A stretch of DNA of 64,000 nt from Liquidambar formosana (GCA_039720395.1 CM077826.1:36732790-36796789), one strand, 5' to 3'; positions 1-11,499 are shown, counted from the first letter of the stretch. Notes: a model not told the origin generated them from the sequence alone. Numbers and translations: made by a program.

Positions 1-761
1 CCCAAACTATCAGCAATCTTGGAAAATACCTCCCTTCTCCACAGATGAAAAGGTTGACCTTCAATGGAAACCCAGCCCCCATCATAGCAGAAACGCTGAC
101 TTTTGATAGAATTAATCTCAGGCTCCCATTCCTCCAACGTAACAGCTAAGTCGCTCTTAAGAAAAGCTCTACCTAGAAAATAGTATGCTTTATCAATATT
201 TGTGCAAAAGAAGACAGCCCTATGCACCTGGAATGGCATCAGTACTATATTACACCCCAACAATTTGCACAATTCCGTTTGGATTGTAGCCCAGCTATCA
301 GAAACTCTTTCCCTTTCACAGACGAAAGCCTTTCTCCAATCACCTTCCAGCCATGCTACTGATCTATCATTGAAACTACTATTTTTACCAACATCAGTCA
401 ACAGGGTATCTCGAACATTATTGGCCACCGTCTTCTGCTCAGCTAATTTGCTAGACTCAATCAACCTCCTCTTATCATCTCTCTCTGTATCATCTCCTTT
501 AACAAATTGAGCGAAGAGTCTCCATCCATTCCCATCGTATCCTTCTAGAATAACAAGAAATCTGCTACTCCCAGACCTGGTAATCTCTGTCAATCTCCCA
601 AATCTACCAAATCTATTCTGATGAAGCTCTAAGACCATTGTGTTCTTGATACCTCTAAACTTTCTAACCCATCCATCATATGTATTACCGCAGCCCAGCT
701 CTGACAAACTTCGATACAACCAATCGCAACAGCCCTTATCCAGATATATTGAAATCCTCAT
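1..761 (-). CDS. LINE ORF1-like protein (DUF4283-type), partial
   Basis: Reading the minus strand, an ATG at 761-759 opens a frame with no stop for more than 250 codons to the window edge; an in-frame stop lies upstream near 818. The protein is basic to neutral. It has a middle part resembling the 'GxGWRLFAQFVKG' segment and a C-terminal part containing GGWVSIEGQPFHLWRREVF, which matches the conserved 'GxWxxVxGxPLHLW' core of DUF4283. In plants this domain sits in gag-like ORF1 proteins of L1-clade LINEs and in host proteins derived from them, where it is thought to bind RNA. No zinc knuckle is visible; it would lie beyond the edge. The lack of stops contrasts with the decayed elements around it, so it may be a young LINE or a domesticated gene. 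Family assignment is from motif memory only. Confidence 0.6.
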   Translation of the reverse strand, partial: MRISIYLDKGCCDWLYRSLSELGCGNTYDGWVRKFRGIKNTMVLELHQNRFGRFGRLTEITRSGSSRFLVILEGYDGNGWRLFAQFVKGDDTERDDKRRLIESSKLAEQKTVANNVRDTLLTDVGKNSSFNDRSVAWLEGDWRKAFVCERERVSDSWATIQTELCKLLGCNIVLMPFQVHRAVFFCTNIDKAYYFLGRAFLKSDLAVTLEEWEPEINSIKSQRFCYDGGWVSIEGQPFHLWRREVFSKIADSL

Positions 762-1190
762 ACCTCTTCCATTCTCAGATATTTTCAAAAATCCTCTTTG
801 TAACCCAGAAATAAAAAATCAAAAGATTTATGATCGATTCTAAGAAACTTTTCCGACATGGTTGGATTACCGCAATACCAAAAACAATTCAGAAAAAACT
901 ATGAAAAGATTAGATAAGGAAAGAAAGAAGGGATAAAGAAGAAAGAAGAAAGAAAGAAGAACAGATCCATCCCCCGAATTGAGCGAGATGATGGACAATG
1001 TACTGTTGCCATATGCGTGCAGCACGTTCATGACACTGCAGATAACTTGACTAGAAATACTGATTTGGTGTAAGTTATCTTTTAGTAACTAATAGTCTGA
1101 AGGGATCTTGAAGGAGGCAGTGTACCACATAAGACAGTGGGATGGCAAGGGGGCTATGCCTCTGTTTGAGGAGGAAACCTAGTGGAAATT
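762..1190. other. No gene seen; purine-rich spacer
   Basis: This stretch lies upstream of the minus-strand reading frame. It holds a GA-rich run at about 895-965 made of GAAAGAAG-type units, which could be leader sequence of the LINE-like ORF or simple sequence. No coding homology was recognised. Confidence 0.4.
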
Positions 1191-1637
1191 GATAATAAGT
1201 TGTTTAGCTGCGTTGGTGAGCTTTGGGTTGTTCCGGATTGTGTTGGAAAGTTTTTTGGGATTGAGTTTTGGGGCCTGGGAAGGGAAGGAAAGCTTGTATT
1301 CTTTGAAGGTGCGCCTTTTTTGCAGTCTTTTGGGTCATTTGGCTTGAAAGAATTGTGAGGATTTTTTATGATAGGGAGTCTTCTATGTCTTTGTTGTGGG
1401 ATAGAGTGCATTTCTTGGGTCATTTTGGACTTATTATTCCAAGGAATTTGTTGATATTCCTTTATTCTTGTTGAAGTCGGATTGGAGGGCTGTTTGTTTT
1501 TAGTTTTAGGATTTGTTTTTATTCTTTTTTGTTGGGATTTGGTTTTGGTGGACTTCTTGTCCTCTTGTTTTTTGTTCTTGCTTTATCTGTTTATTAATAA
1601 TAATTTTGTTGTTGCTGATAAAAAAAAATAAAAATAA
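1191..1637 (+). mobile_element. LINE 3' end fragment (L1 clade)
   Basis: Broken plus-strand frames spell the C-terminal signature of plant L1-type reverse transcriptases: CAFFAVFWVIWLERIVRIF at about 1310-1365, followed by LLWDRVHFLG and, one frame away, LKSDWRAVCF ending near 1503. A T-rich 3' UTR follows and ends in an A-rich tail (TGCTGATAAAAAAAAATAAAA) near 1615-1637. The same 3' UTR pattern recurs at the end of the neighbouring LINE at 2085-3050, so both are the same kind of element. The fragment is 5'-truncated, as is usual for LINEs, and at least one frameshift makes it inactive. Confidence 0.75.
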
Positions 1638-2084
1638 AATGGTAGGGTGAAGGTTTTAAGATCTAAACATTGATTCCATTGTAAAGGTTGATGTGTACTA
1701 TGGTCCAAAGTGCATGGAAGCTTGGCTTGTGTAGGGGACTAGTAGAGGCTACTTGGGCTCCATGCCTAGAGTCAATCACATGGGGTAGGTTGTTTACTAG
1801 TTGCAGTTCTGTGAGGCCAGCAATTTTGGTATGCAGTTTGGGCCTGCTGCAGCATCAGTAGCTGATGTAGTGCTAAATATGTGCAAGTGACACATTTGCT
1901 GAGGATAGGAGCAGCACTGTCTTCCTCTTACGTCTCTTATGTCAGCTGAATTGATAAGCTGCCCTTTCCACCACCCACCCCCGCCACCGCGTGCCCGCGG
2001 GGGGGGGGGGGGGGGCTGCTCTTTAGCTATCAGACAACTATAGCCACCTAGCTTAGATCATCGGCAGTATAGCTCAGACTTGTT
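1638..2084. other. No gene seen; contains 17-base G run
   Basis: Spacer between two LINE fragments. It contains an uninterrupted run of 17 G at 1999-2015 preceded by a C-rich stretch (CCACCCCCGCC-like). No open frame of interest was found. Confidence 0.4.
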
Positions 2085-3050
2085 GTCCATGAGTACCAAG
2101 ACCTTGGGGATGTTCCTTTCTCTATTCGCTTTCCTCGCTAGTATAACTTATCTCTGGCTCATAATGCTCCTGTTTCCCTTTTTGTTTCCTCCCATGTTAT
2201 CCTTATTCTTGGGATTTTAAATTTTTTTGGAATCTTAATGATAGGGAATGTAATGAATTGTCTTCATTGCTTTCTATTCTTGAGGGGACTTTTTTAAGAC
2301 TTGAGGTTTCTGATAAAAGAAGATGGAATGCGGATTTTTCTGGAATCTTTTCTTGTAAGTCCTTTTTTGATACTTTAGTTGATGTTGCTCACATTCTGTC
2401 CCTCTTTGAGGATTTGGAAAGCTAAGGTGCCTTTAAAAATCCAAGTGTTTGCATGGTCTGTTGCTCATAAGAAAATCAATACCAATGATATATTTCAGAG
2501 GAGATCCTTTTCTTGTTACTCTCCTCAATGGTGCATCATGTATAGGAAGGATGAAGAAAATGTGGATCATCTCTTTCTTCATTGCCCAATAGTTAAGGGG
2601 TTTTGGCATCGGCTCTTTCAAAGGGCTGAAATTTGTTGGGTCTCTCCAAGGTCTCGCATGAACATGTTTGAGATTGATTATGGTGGTTTTGGGAAGAGTA
2701 AGAGAGCTATAACTCTTTGGAGGTGTGCCATTATGGAAATATTTTGGGTTATTTGGATGGAGAGAAACACTGGGGTGTTTGAGGATAAAGAGGTGTTGGT
2801 AGAAGAGTTATGGGATTGTGTTTGTTTTTTAGCCTCTTTTTGGGCATTGGTTTCCAAAGCCTTTGTGTTATTAATTACGATTGGAAATCAGTTTGTATCG
2901 TGGTAGTTTTATTTTCTTTTGTTTGCTCTAGGGTGAGGACATCTTGTCCTCCTTTTATGTATTCTCGTTTCTCATTCTTCTTTAATAATTTTCTTTTTGT
3001 TGTTGATAAAAAAATTAAAAAATATATATATATATATATATATATATAAT
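2085..3050 (+). mobile_element. LINE C-terminal fragment with zf-RVT domain
   Basis: The region encodes, with a few breaks, the end of a plant L1-type LINE ORF2. Order: a segment like 'SLAHNAPVSLF' (about 2155), 'LNDRECNELSSLLSILEG' (2235-2290), then an open stretch (2379-2906) with the zinc-binding domain found after plant reverse transcriptases. There KAKVPLKIQVFAWSVAHKK is followed by a C..C..HLFLHCP motif. The terminal 'LWRCAIMEIFWVIWMERN' segment is shared with the fragments at 1191-1637 and 17600-17965. The 3' UTR ends near 3010 in GTTGTTGATAAAAAAATT, then an AT dinucleotide run. The reverse transcriptase core and endonuclease are absent, so this is a 5'-truncated dead copy. Confidence 0.85.
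3022..3048. repeat. (AT)n microsatellite
   Basis: Thirteen or so AT units directly follow the LINE tail, a common site of microsatellite birth from poly(A) tails. Confidence 0.9.
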
Positions 3051-3834
3051 AACCTGGGTTAGCACCACCCCAACAGAGAGAAATAATAATAATAATAATA
3101 ACTGGGGTAGCATTACAATAACTTGGTAACCATGGTTTTAAATATTGATAACATTGCCAACGGTGGTGATGCAGTGTAACTTAACCTAGACTGCAATAAA
3201 GGCCTCAAGAAAGGAGTTTTTATTTTTTATTTTTTTCAAGGGACTGTGAACTGATGTAGAACATCTTGCTAAAGAGTTCCTCGGCCGTGTGGACTGCCAA
3301 AAGCCAATTCGCAAAATGTACTAGTAGAGAGAGAGAGTCAAAATGTAAGAATTGTGTGAAATTTGGTGGGACAACTGGCTTCGATGTGGAGATCAATATT
3401 CATCGCCTATGGCCATGACATACGCCGCTTTTCGGGCGAATTCCTTTGTTTTGGCCTTTAAAAGCACGTTTTGCTATTTTTGGAAAGATTCTAATGCGTA
3501 ATTCTGGGAGCTACAGTTGTCGTTTTTGGTCCTCGTTTTTGCCAACTTGCTCCTTATGTTTGGGGATTTCAATTTTATGTTATTAGTTGGGATTTTCTAT
3601 TTTTGGTTTTTTTTTTCCTTAATTTCGTTTGTTTTCCATAGTTTACTAGTTTGACTAGGATTGGGTTAGTATCGTATATATACATTGGTTTCTTTCATTG
3701 TAGAACTATAATTTTTTATTAATAGAATTGATATTTAAGAGTTTTAACTCTCTCTTTGCTTGTGGATTTGAGTTGTTATTTCTTTTCAAGTAGAAGGTGT
3801 TCTTTTTCTTCAATATGCTTTCCGCTATGTTAGC
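3051..3834. other. Probable 5' LTR/leader of the gypsy element
   Basis: No coding homology. The stretch ends at a degenerate tRNA-iMet-type primer-binding site (TGCCATCAGAGTAGGC at 3835-3850) and is followed by gag sequence. The 3' part of this region is therefore likely the 5' LTR, including a TATA-like ATCGTATATATAC near 3672. I could not place the LTR start or find a partner LTR. Confidence 0.4.
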
Positions 3835-4073
3835 TGCCATCAGAGTAGGCTTTATCCTGGTTAGATGGAAAATGCATGAATTAGTGGCCAACTCCTTGAC
3901 GACGGTGATTGTGAGGAAGAATTTATTACAAGGGCTAAATTTAGAACTTTTTAATGTGAGACCCAGCAAGCGTTGCAGGAGATACAAACAACCTTTGCTA
4001 GGCTGATGACGGGGAACAATCATAGGCGAGAAAATAATATGGGTCACGAAAACAACAGGGTATGGGTTAAACC

Positions 4074-4728
4074 TAGGGGTGTTAGTGGTTCGGTTTTAGG
4101 TTAGATTTCAAACCAAACCATTATACTTTGGTTTTGTTATTACGAAACCAAAACCGAACCATACTATAAAAAAACCAAACCAAACCAAAAAATTTTGGAT
4201 TGGTTTGGTTTGGTTTCGGTTTTAACCTATCAAGTAGCAACAAATAATTGAAAATGAAAAAAATGACATACCAAACTCCAAATAAACATTTTTAATAAAA
4301 GCATTACATTAGCAACTAAAAAAAACATTAAACATTGTATCAAAATGAAAACATATTGACATATGTCAATCCAAGTTCCAATCTCCAATCTAATACATGC
4401 CAATATCACTAGTCACTTAGTCAATACTACTATTCAGTAGGTTTTGTTCTCCAGTAAGTTCAGTACTACTATTTTGAATTTATTACCTATTCTGCCCTGA
4501 TTAGAATAGGAAATTTACAAACTAAAGTTTGATATATAATATATAAAATTATATATTTTTCGGTTTTTCGGTTTGGTTTGGTTTGCTAAACATGAAAACC
4601 AAAACCAAACCAATTTGATTCGGTTTTCTAAAATTAGAACCAAAACCAAACCTAATGACAAAAAAACCAAACCAAACTGGCCGGTTTGGTTTGGTTCTCG
4701 GTTTTAACCTAAACCATTAACACCCCTA
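4074..4728. mobile_element. hAT-type MITE inside gypsy gag
   Basis: Terminal inverted repeats begin TAGGGGTGTTA at 4074 and end TAACACCCCTA at 4728. They extend imperfectly inward through GGTT/AACC-rich sequence (repeated AAACCAAACC motifs). The flanks 4066-4073 (GTTAAACC) and 4729-4736 (GTTAAACT) form an 8-bp target duplication with one mismatch, the hAT length. No transposase is present in the 655 bp. Outside the duplication the gypsy gag sequence resumes, so the insertion is younger than the gypsy element. Confidence 0.9.
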
Positions 4729-6434
4729 GTTAAACTTAAACCTATTCATGAACGCAATCCAGAGATTCCATATAGGCAGCCAGTCTATAAGGACAACTTG
4801 AGGAGGGATGAAGAATATGCTGAAGGCTTGTTTAGAGAAAGTAGAAGGGGCTACCGCGATATGGGGGAGTGAGAACCTTAGGGTTTTTGTATGTAGATGG
4901 ACCTACCCAGTTTCAATGGTCAACTCCAAATTGAGGTCTTTCTTGATTGGTTGGCATAGGTAGAGAGGTTCTTCGATTACATGGAAATTCCAAAAGACAA
5001 AGGTGAAGCTAGTTGCGTATAGGCTTAAGGGGGGAGCCTCTACTTGGTGGGATCAATTACAACTCACATAGACGCAACAAAGAAGGCGATTTTTAAGGTC
5101 TAGGTATTTATCATCAGATTGTGAGCAAATTCTGTTTCAGCAATATCAAGATTTTAGGCAGGGGAGTAGGTCGATTCAGACTTACGTTGAGGAATTTCAT
5201 AGACCGTCTTTGTGCAATAATCTGTTGGAAACAGATGCACAAATAAGTTGCCAGGTTTGTTGGGTTATTGTGTGTGGCTATTCAGTATTGAGTTTCAATG
5301 CAAACCATTAATTCTTTGACTGAGGTCATCAATCTAGCTTTGAAGGCAGAATCTCAATTGGACAGATTAAGGGCAGTAGTGGTGGCAAGAAATTCTTTTG
5401 ATACTACTCGTGCTGTAGTAAATAAAGGAAATTCACCAATAACTCAGCCACTTCTGACCAACACCAGTTGGAGAACAAGGGGAATAAGTAGTAGTAGTAG
5501 TAGTGGTGGTCTGGCAAAGAAAACATGTGTAGTCCCACCAGAAGGGCTTGGGAATCCTTATGCTTGATCGGTTATTGACAAGTGCTATAGATGTGGCCAG
5601 GGCATCGTCCGACCTGTGCCCAAAACGAGGTACAATTAACCTAGTGGAGCCAGAGGATGACGACGAACTAGAAAACGAAAGAGGTTGATAATGAAGCAGC
5701 CGATGCTTATGAAGATGAAGAAGTTAAAGGAGGTTGATGATGGAGAGTTGTTGCTTTCACGCTCTCTAGTGGTTTGAATGCTTTTGCTGTAATTGTAGTG
5801 GCCCTACATTTTTTGAATGAGATGTATCATGAATCAGAAGGTCTATGATGTTATTATTGATAGCGGTAGTAGCGAGAACATACTTGCAGAATTACTAGAT
5901 GGGTTACCTCCTATGCGAGACATTCAGCACCAGATTGATTTGATCCCAAGAGCTAGCCTACTAAATCACCCACACTACCGATGAGTCCGAAAGAGAATCA
6001 GATTTTTTGGTGCCAACTTTGTTGGTTCCAAAGAAGGATGCAATTGGCGTATGTGCATTGACAGTAAGGCTATCAACAAGATTATGATTAAATACTGGTT
6101 TCCTATTCTACGACTAAAGGATATGTTAAACATGTTGTCAAGTTCCAAATTCTGTTCGAAAATTGACTTGAGGTGTGGGTACCATCAGACTTGGATCAGA
6201 CTTATGGATGAACAGAAGACTACTTTCAAAACAAAGGAGGATTTGTATGAGTGGTTAGTGATGCCATTTGGACTGACTAATGCCCTAAGTACAGGCTAAT
6301 GAAATAGGTACTAATACCATTCGCTGAGAAATTTGTTGTACTATACTTTGATGATATATTGGTTTATAGCCAGAATGAGTTACGACTTTGAGCACTTGAG
6401 GGAAGTATTGACGGTTTTGCGGCAAAATAAGTTA

Positions 6435-6707
6435 CTCCCTTCGTCCCACAAAGATAAGCCAAGTTTGACAAAACACACAGTTTAAGAAAAAGCATCATTA
6501 CCTTGACTTGTCATTTATTAAACTCTATCTTTCCAAGAATACCCTCTCTTACTTAGTATTGGGTTTTGTATTGAGAATTATTATTGAAATAATAGAGGGT
6601 AATATAGGAAAGTTCAAAAAAATTATGATTTAAATTTTCAAAATGGACAAACATTTTGGGACACAAAAAGTAGCAAAAATGGTCCATATTTGTGGGATAA
6701 AGGGGAG
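6435..6707. mobile_element. Stowaway-type (Tc1/mariner) MITE
   Basis: Inverted ends CTCCCTTCGTCCCACAAAGA and its imperfect complement near 6680-6707 are flanked by TA on both sides (6433-6434, 6708-6709). This is the classic Stowaway signature. It interrupts the gypsy RT-RNase H region. No transposase. A second member of the same family lies at 15571-15841. Confidence 0.93.
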
Positions 6708-7624
6708 TATATGTTAATTTGAAGAAGTTTAGTTTCATGATTGCCAATTTGTTATTTTGGGATTTGTGGTGAGTGTTGATGGAATTAAGGTTGAAGAGAA
6801 GATTTGAGCCATTCAAAAATGACCAATCCAAAAACAGTGAGCGAGGTGCAAAGTTTTCATGGTCTGGCAACGTTCTATTGGAATTATCGCATCTATTACC
6901 GAATGGATGAAGAATGGGAAGTTCAATTCGCTAATAAATAAGAAACCGTCTTTTGCCCCAGTTTTAGCATTGCTAGATTTTGACAAGTTATTCAAGATGG
7001 AGTGCAATGGTTCTATTGTTGGCATTGGCGTTGTTCTTTCTCAAGAAGGCAGACTGGTTGTGTTTTACAGTGAGAAACTTAGTGAAGCCTGACAGAAGTT
7101 CTTTACCTATGAGCTTGAATTGTATGTTGTCTTTCAAGCCTTAAAGGTTTGGGAGCGCTATTTGGTGCATAGGGAATCTATACTATTCAGTGACCACCAA
7201 GTGCTTAAACTCATTAATAGTCAGAGTAGTGTAAATCGGATGCATGCCCATTGGATTTCTTTTATACAGTAGTTCACTTTCACTTTGAAGCACAAGGTGG
7301 GTTAGTTAAACAGAGTGGCTGATGCTCTGAGTAGGAGGGCATTATTATAGGGTTCACTTTCATCAATGTGGACTAAAGGTATAGGTTTTAATTGCCTTAA
7401 GGAGCTATATGAAGATAATAAGGATTTTCTGGATGCTTTGGCCAAGTGTAAGGACTTTTTGTTGAAGGGATGCATATTCAAGAAGGATATTTGTTTTGTG
7501 GCAATCAGTTGTGCATTCCAAGTAGTTCTCTACGAGAGCAGATTATCCATGATTTACATGGCGGAGATTTAGGCGAACACTTAAGTTGAGATAAAACAGT
7601 GGCTTTTGTAGAGGAGAGGTACTA

Positions 7625-10560
7625 TTGAGGTCAATAGAACAACCAACGCAACCAAACAATCTAAGCAGCAGTAGTTGCCATAGCCCGATACTCAGCCTCG
7701 GTAGAGGAACGAGCAACAACACTTTGTTTCTTACTCTACCAAGAAACCAAAGAGTCACCCAAAAAGACACAAAAACTAGTAGTAGATTGACGATCCATAG
7801 CATCGCCAGCCTAATCAGCATCAGAAAAAGCTCGAAGCTCTAAAGAGGAAGTAGAGGAAAACAATAGACTCTGATGAAGAGAGCCTGCGAAGATAACATA
7901 AAATACAAAGAAGGGCAGCCCAATGAATTAAGGTCGGAACAAAGACAAACTGACTAACAATATGCGCTGCATAGGCAATATCAAAGAGAGTCACAGTAAG
8001 ATAGACCAGACTACCAACAAGCACTCGATACAAATTAGGATCTGCTAGTAAAACACCATCAGTAGATATAATGAACATTAAGCTTAATAGGAGTGTCAAC
8101 AGTTTGAGAGTCAGAAAGCTTAGCCCTTTGTATAACATCAGCAGCATACTTGGGGAAACGAAGCAACCTCAATTCCAAGAAAGTAATGAAGCAGACCAAG
8201 ATCTTTCATCTCAAAGTGATGCTGCAATTGAGTTTTGAGAAGAGAAATCCCAAGTGTGTCATCGCCAGAAAAAATTATATCATCACCATGTAGTAAAAGA
8301 ACTATTAGCCCTGCAAAAGTAGAACGAAGGAACAAAGTAGAGTCATGAGCATTGGAGGTAAAACCCAAATCACAAACCACAGCAGAGAACTTAGCAAACT
8401 AAGCTCGAGGTGCCTGTTTCAAGCCATACAAGGCTTTTGAAGTTTGCAAACTTAACCTGGAGAATGGGCAAGACCAAGAGGAGGAACCATATAAACTTCT
8501 TCAGACAAATCACCATTCAAGAAGGCATTTTTAACATCCATTTAAGAAAGAGGCCGCTATCGAATAGCAGCTACTGCAATTAAGGTGCGAATTGTGGTCA
8601 TCTTGGCAACAGGAGCAAAGGTTTCTTCATAATCAATACCATATTCTTATGCATAGCCCTTGGCAACCAAACGAGCTTTGTATCGCTCGATAGAACCGTC
8701 AGCCTTAGTTTTGATCTTATAAACCCATCTATAGCCAACTGCACGCTTGCCTAAAGGTAAGGCAATAAGATCCCATGTGGTGGTTTTATACAAGGTAGAA
8801 AGCTCTTCGTTTATAGCTTGTTGCCAAAGAGGATCAAGAATAGCCTCCTCATAGGAGGTGGGCTCAGAAGGATAATGAATGGAAAATAATAAGGAACAAA
8901 AATTAGAAGAATAACAGGTATTAGATAAATCAGGACACTTACGAATTCGTTGAGGATAGCAAGAAGTAGTAGAATCCACATCACTAGAAGTTGAAAGAGG
9001 TCTCAGCTGAGGGGTTGGGAGGAGCAAGATCTGCAATTGAAAGAGCTTTGTTCCTACGAGAATACGTATGAATAATAGGAGGACGACAACTAGATAAAGG
9101 AGACATAGAAAGGAGATCAAAGGGAGCTAAATCACTGATATAAAAAGGAACAGTAACAGGAAAGAGATCAAGATAAACAAGATCGGATTGAGAAACAACA
9201 TCTGTAGCAGAGGGAATAGAAAAGAAAGGAATATGCTTAAGAAATACCACATGATGAGAGACATACAATTTTTGGGTAATAGCATCGTAACAACTATAAC
9301 CCTTTTAACCATCACCATAACCAAGAAATACACACATCACTGATCGAGCAAATAGTTTTGTGCATGCAACCTTGGGTAATAGAACAAACAAGTATAGCAA
9401 AAAACATGTAATGCATAATAATCAGGAGACCTACCATGCAGTTGTGTAAAAGGAGAGATGCTAGAGGTGACAATAGAAGGAATGCGGTTGATAAGATGCA
9501 CAGTGGTAAGAAGAGCCTCCCCCAAAAGGAGCTAGGCACAGATGCAGAAAGTAACAAGGAATGGGCAGTCTCCATGATGTGCTGGTGCTTAAGCTCAACA
9601 ACACCATTTTGTTTAGGAGTATCAATATAGGAGGACTGCTGAATTATGCCATTAGAGATTGACATGTTAAGAAAATCAGTGTCTCTATATTCCCCACCCA
9701 AATTACAGTGAAAACATTTAATGATAGTAGAATATTGGGTTCGAATCATAGCACGAAAGGCAACAAAAATAGATAGAAATTCAGAGCGATGCTTTATAAG
9801 ATAAACTCAACAATACCTACTATAATCATCAATAAAAGAAACATAATACCGAGATCCACTTTTAGTGAGTATAGGGGTAGCCCCCACACATCAGAGTGAA
9901 CAAGATCAAAATGGGCAAGAGAAACAGTTGTACTTTTATTAAAAAATAAGGTAGTAAATTTTGCAAGTTTACAACCACTACAATGAAAAATATCATGACT
10001 ATACAAATCCCCTAAAACACTAGTAGAAACTAAATGCTTTAAACGGAACTAGAAACACGTCCAAGGCGAGAATGCCACAAATAAAAATTGGATGACTTAG
10101 GATTTAAATGAAAAGAAGACAAATCTATTGTAGAAGCAACCAAGGCAAGAACATGCAACTCTTCTAGCATATATAGCTCTCCTACCTTATGGCTGGTCCC
10201 AATCAGCTGTCTGGAATGAGGATCCCATATAGTACAACCAGTGGAAGAAAAGGGAACAACGTAGCCAGTATCAGAAAGTTGACTAAGGGAAATTAAATTC
10301 AAAGGCAACTGCGAAATACAATAAACATCAGGTAAAGAAAGGTAGGATGTCAAAATGGATCCAACACCTGCTAAAGGCATAGATGTGCCATTAGCAGTTG
10401 TAATAGTAACTGAAGAAGGAGGAGGGGAAGAACAAATAAATAGAGAAGGACCATGAGTCATGTGATTTGTAGCACCTGAATCAAAGACTCATGTAGATTG
10501 AGATATACCTGAAGGAGGTGTGGACAAACCTACCAAAGGTGTGACAATTAAAACATTAGG
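7625..10560 (-). pseudogene. Copia A pol (protease, integrase, RT, RNase H), broken
   Basis: Minus-strand pieces, in order of transcription. At 10461-10039 lies the protease tail and gag-pre-integrase region (LPLNLISLSQLSD, LWHSRLGRVSS). At 9749-9312 is the integrase core with GGEY, DTPKQNGVVELKH and SLLLSASVPSSFWG. At 9120-8647 is the RT N-terminus (WQQAINEELSTL, YRWVYKIKTKADGSIERYKA). At 8380-8138 is the RT catalytic region, where LLHGDDI stands in for the usual YVDD, followed by MKDLGLLHYFLGIEV. RNase H follows to about 7640. Each piece is in a different frame or separated by stops, so no working polyprotein can be made. Several frames are only one base apart, suggesting small indels rather than large losses. 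Confidence 0.85.
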
Positions 10561-10735
10561 TTGAGAAGAACCAAGAAGCTTCTGCCAATGCTATGCTATA
10601 ATGGCTAAGGAGGGATCTGGTTGACCATCCGTAGAGGGGGCAATAGCGGCTGTATGCTGTGCACTACTTTTCTTCCAAGGCTGATACGAATTAAAAGTCT
10701 GCTAAGATGAGCCAGATGACTGTCGACTAAATAGG

Positions 10736-11499
10736 TTAGGGCATTGAACCTTCTAGTGACCCTTTGTGATGACAGAAGCTACATTTATCCATGGCTGTTT
10801 TTGGTTTCTGTGTGCTAGTCTGAGGCTTGGGAGGAACTGCAAACACTGATGGAGTAGGCAATGAAAGCAACCCCTTTTTGGACTTAAAATGAGTTTCCTC
10901 TGCCAACAACTCATTAACCACTGAATCAATGGAAGGGGGAGGAGCACGATGAAGTATAGTGCCACGAAGTCCCTCAAACTCATCCTGAAAGGCCATAAAA
11001 AATTGAACAAGTCACTGCTCCTCCCTATAGGTACAATACATAGTGTTCACACTCAGTTCCTTGGGTTCTGTAAGAGTTAGATCCCAAAAGCTAGTCATAA
11101 CTGTATAAAACTCCTAAATGCTACGATTCCCTGAGGAGTTTCCCTTATGTCATGTTCTAGTTGATATGTCTTTGCAAAATTGGATTGAACATATACCTTG
11201 GACAAATAATCCCAAATTTCATTGGCGGTAGAAAACTTAGACAATTGCATTCTAATAGATTGTTCAATTGAATTATATATCCAAGTAATAATCTTAGCAT
11301 TGTTCATTTCCCATACTGAAAGTAACTCTTCAAATTTTTCAATCTTGGCATCACTTGGTTTCTTAATAATTCCAGTCACATAACCCCACATATTCTTGCC
11401 CATTAAAAAATTCTTCATAACATAAGCCCAATAGGTGTAGTTATCACTTGTCAATTTAACACTAATTACCTGAAGAGAGTCTAAATTTCTATTAGCCAT
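10736..11499 (-). pseudogene. Copia A gag (UBN2-type) with CCHC knuckle
   Basis: An ATG at 11499 starts MANRNLDSLQV, then LTSDNYTYWAYVMKNFL, the typical start of copia gag (Retrotran_gag_2/UBN2). ANEIWDYLSKVY and KTYQLEHDI follow. The first frame ends at 11095. The gag homology continues in another frame at 10996-10736 with DEFEGLRGTIL and KSKKGLLSLPTPSV, and reaches a nucleocapsid motif CSFCHHKGH...C that itself contains a stop. The gag normally forms the particle that packages the RNA. Here it is split by at least one frameshift and one nonsense codon. Confidence 0.85.

Larger units (their letters stand above)
3835..7624 (+). mobile_element. Decayed Ty3/gypsy retrotransposon, 3'-truncated
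   Basis: Domains appear in gypsy order on the plus strand, with many stops and frameshifts. There is a primer-binding site (3835-3850), then gag with FFDYMEIPKDK and GGASTWWDQLQ (about 4960-5060) and KAESQLDRLRAVVVARNSFD (5340-5400). A broken CCHC knuckle (CYRCGQ, about 5584) and an aspartic protease motif IDSGSSEN (about 5848-5872) follow. RT comes next, with [10 protein letters not shown] and MPFGLTNAL (6051-6299) and an intact YFDD at 6344-6355. RNase H begins around 6960 (VLALLDFDKLF, VLSQEGRLVVFYSEKL) and runs to ALSRRA near 7330. Integrase starts afterwards and stops at about 7620 inside a segment like DKTVALVEERYY. The element is interrupted by two MITEs and joined abruptly to a minus-strand copia element, so integrase core and 3' LTR are missing. 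Confidence 0.88.

Noticed and set aside
202..843. Plus-strand open frames at 202-510 and 640-843
   Set aside because: They are antisense shadows of the longer minus-strand DUF4283-like frame, which alone has recognisable motifs.
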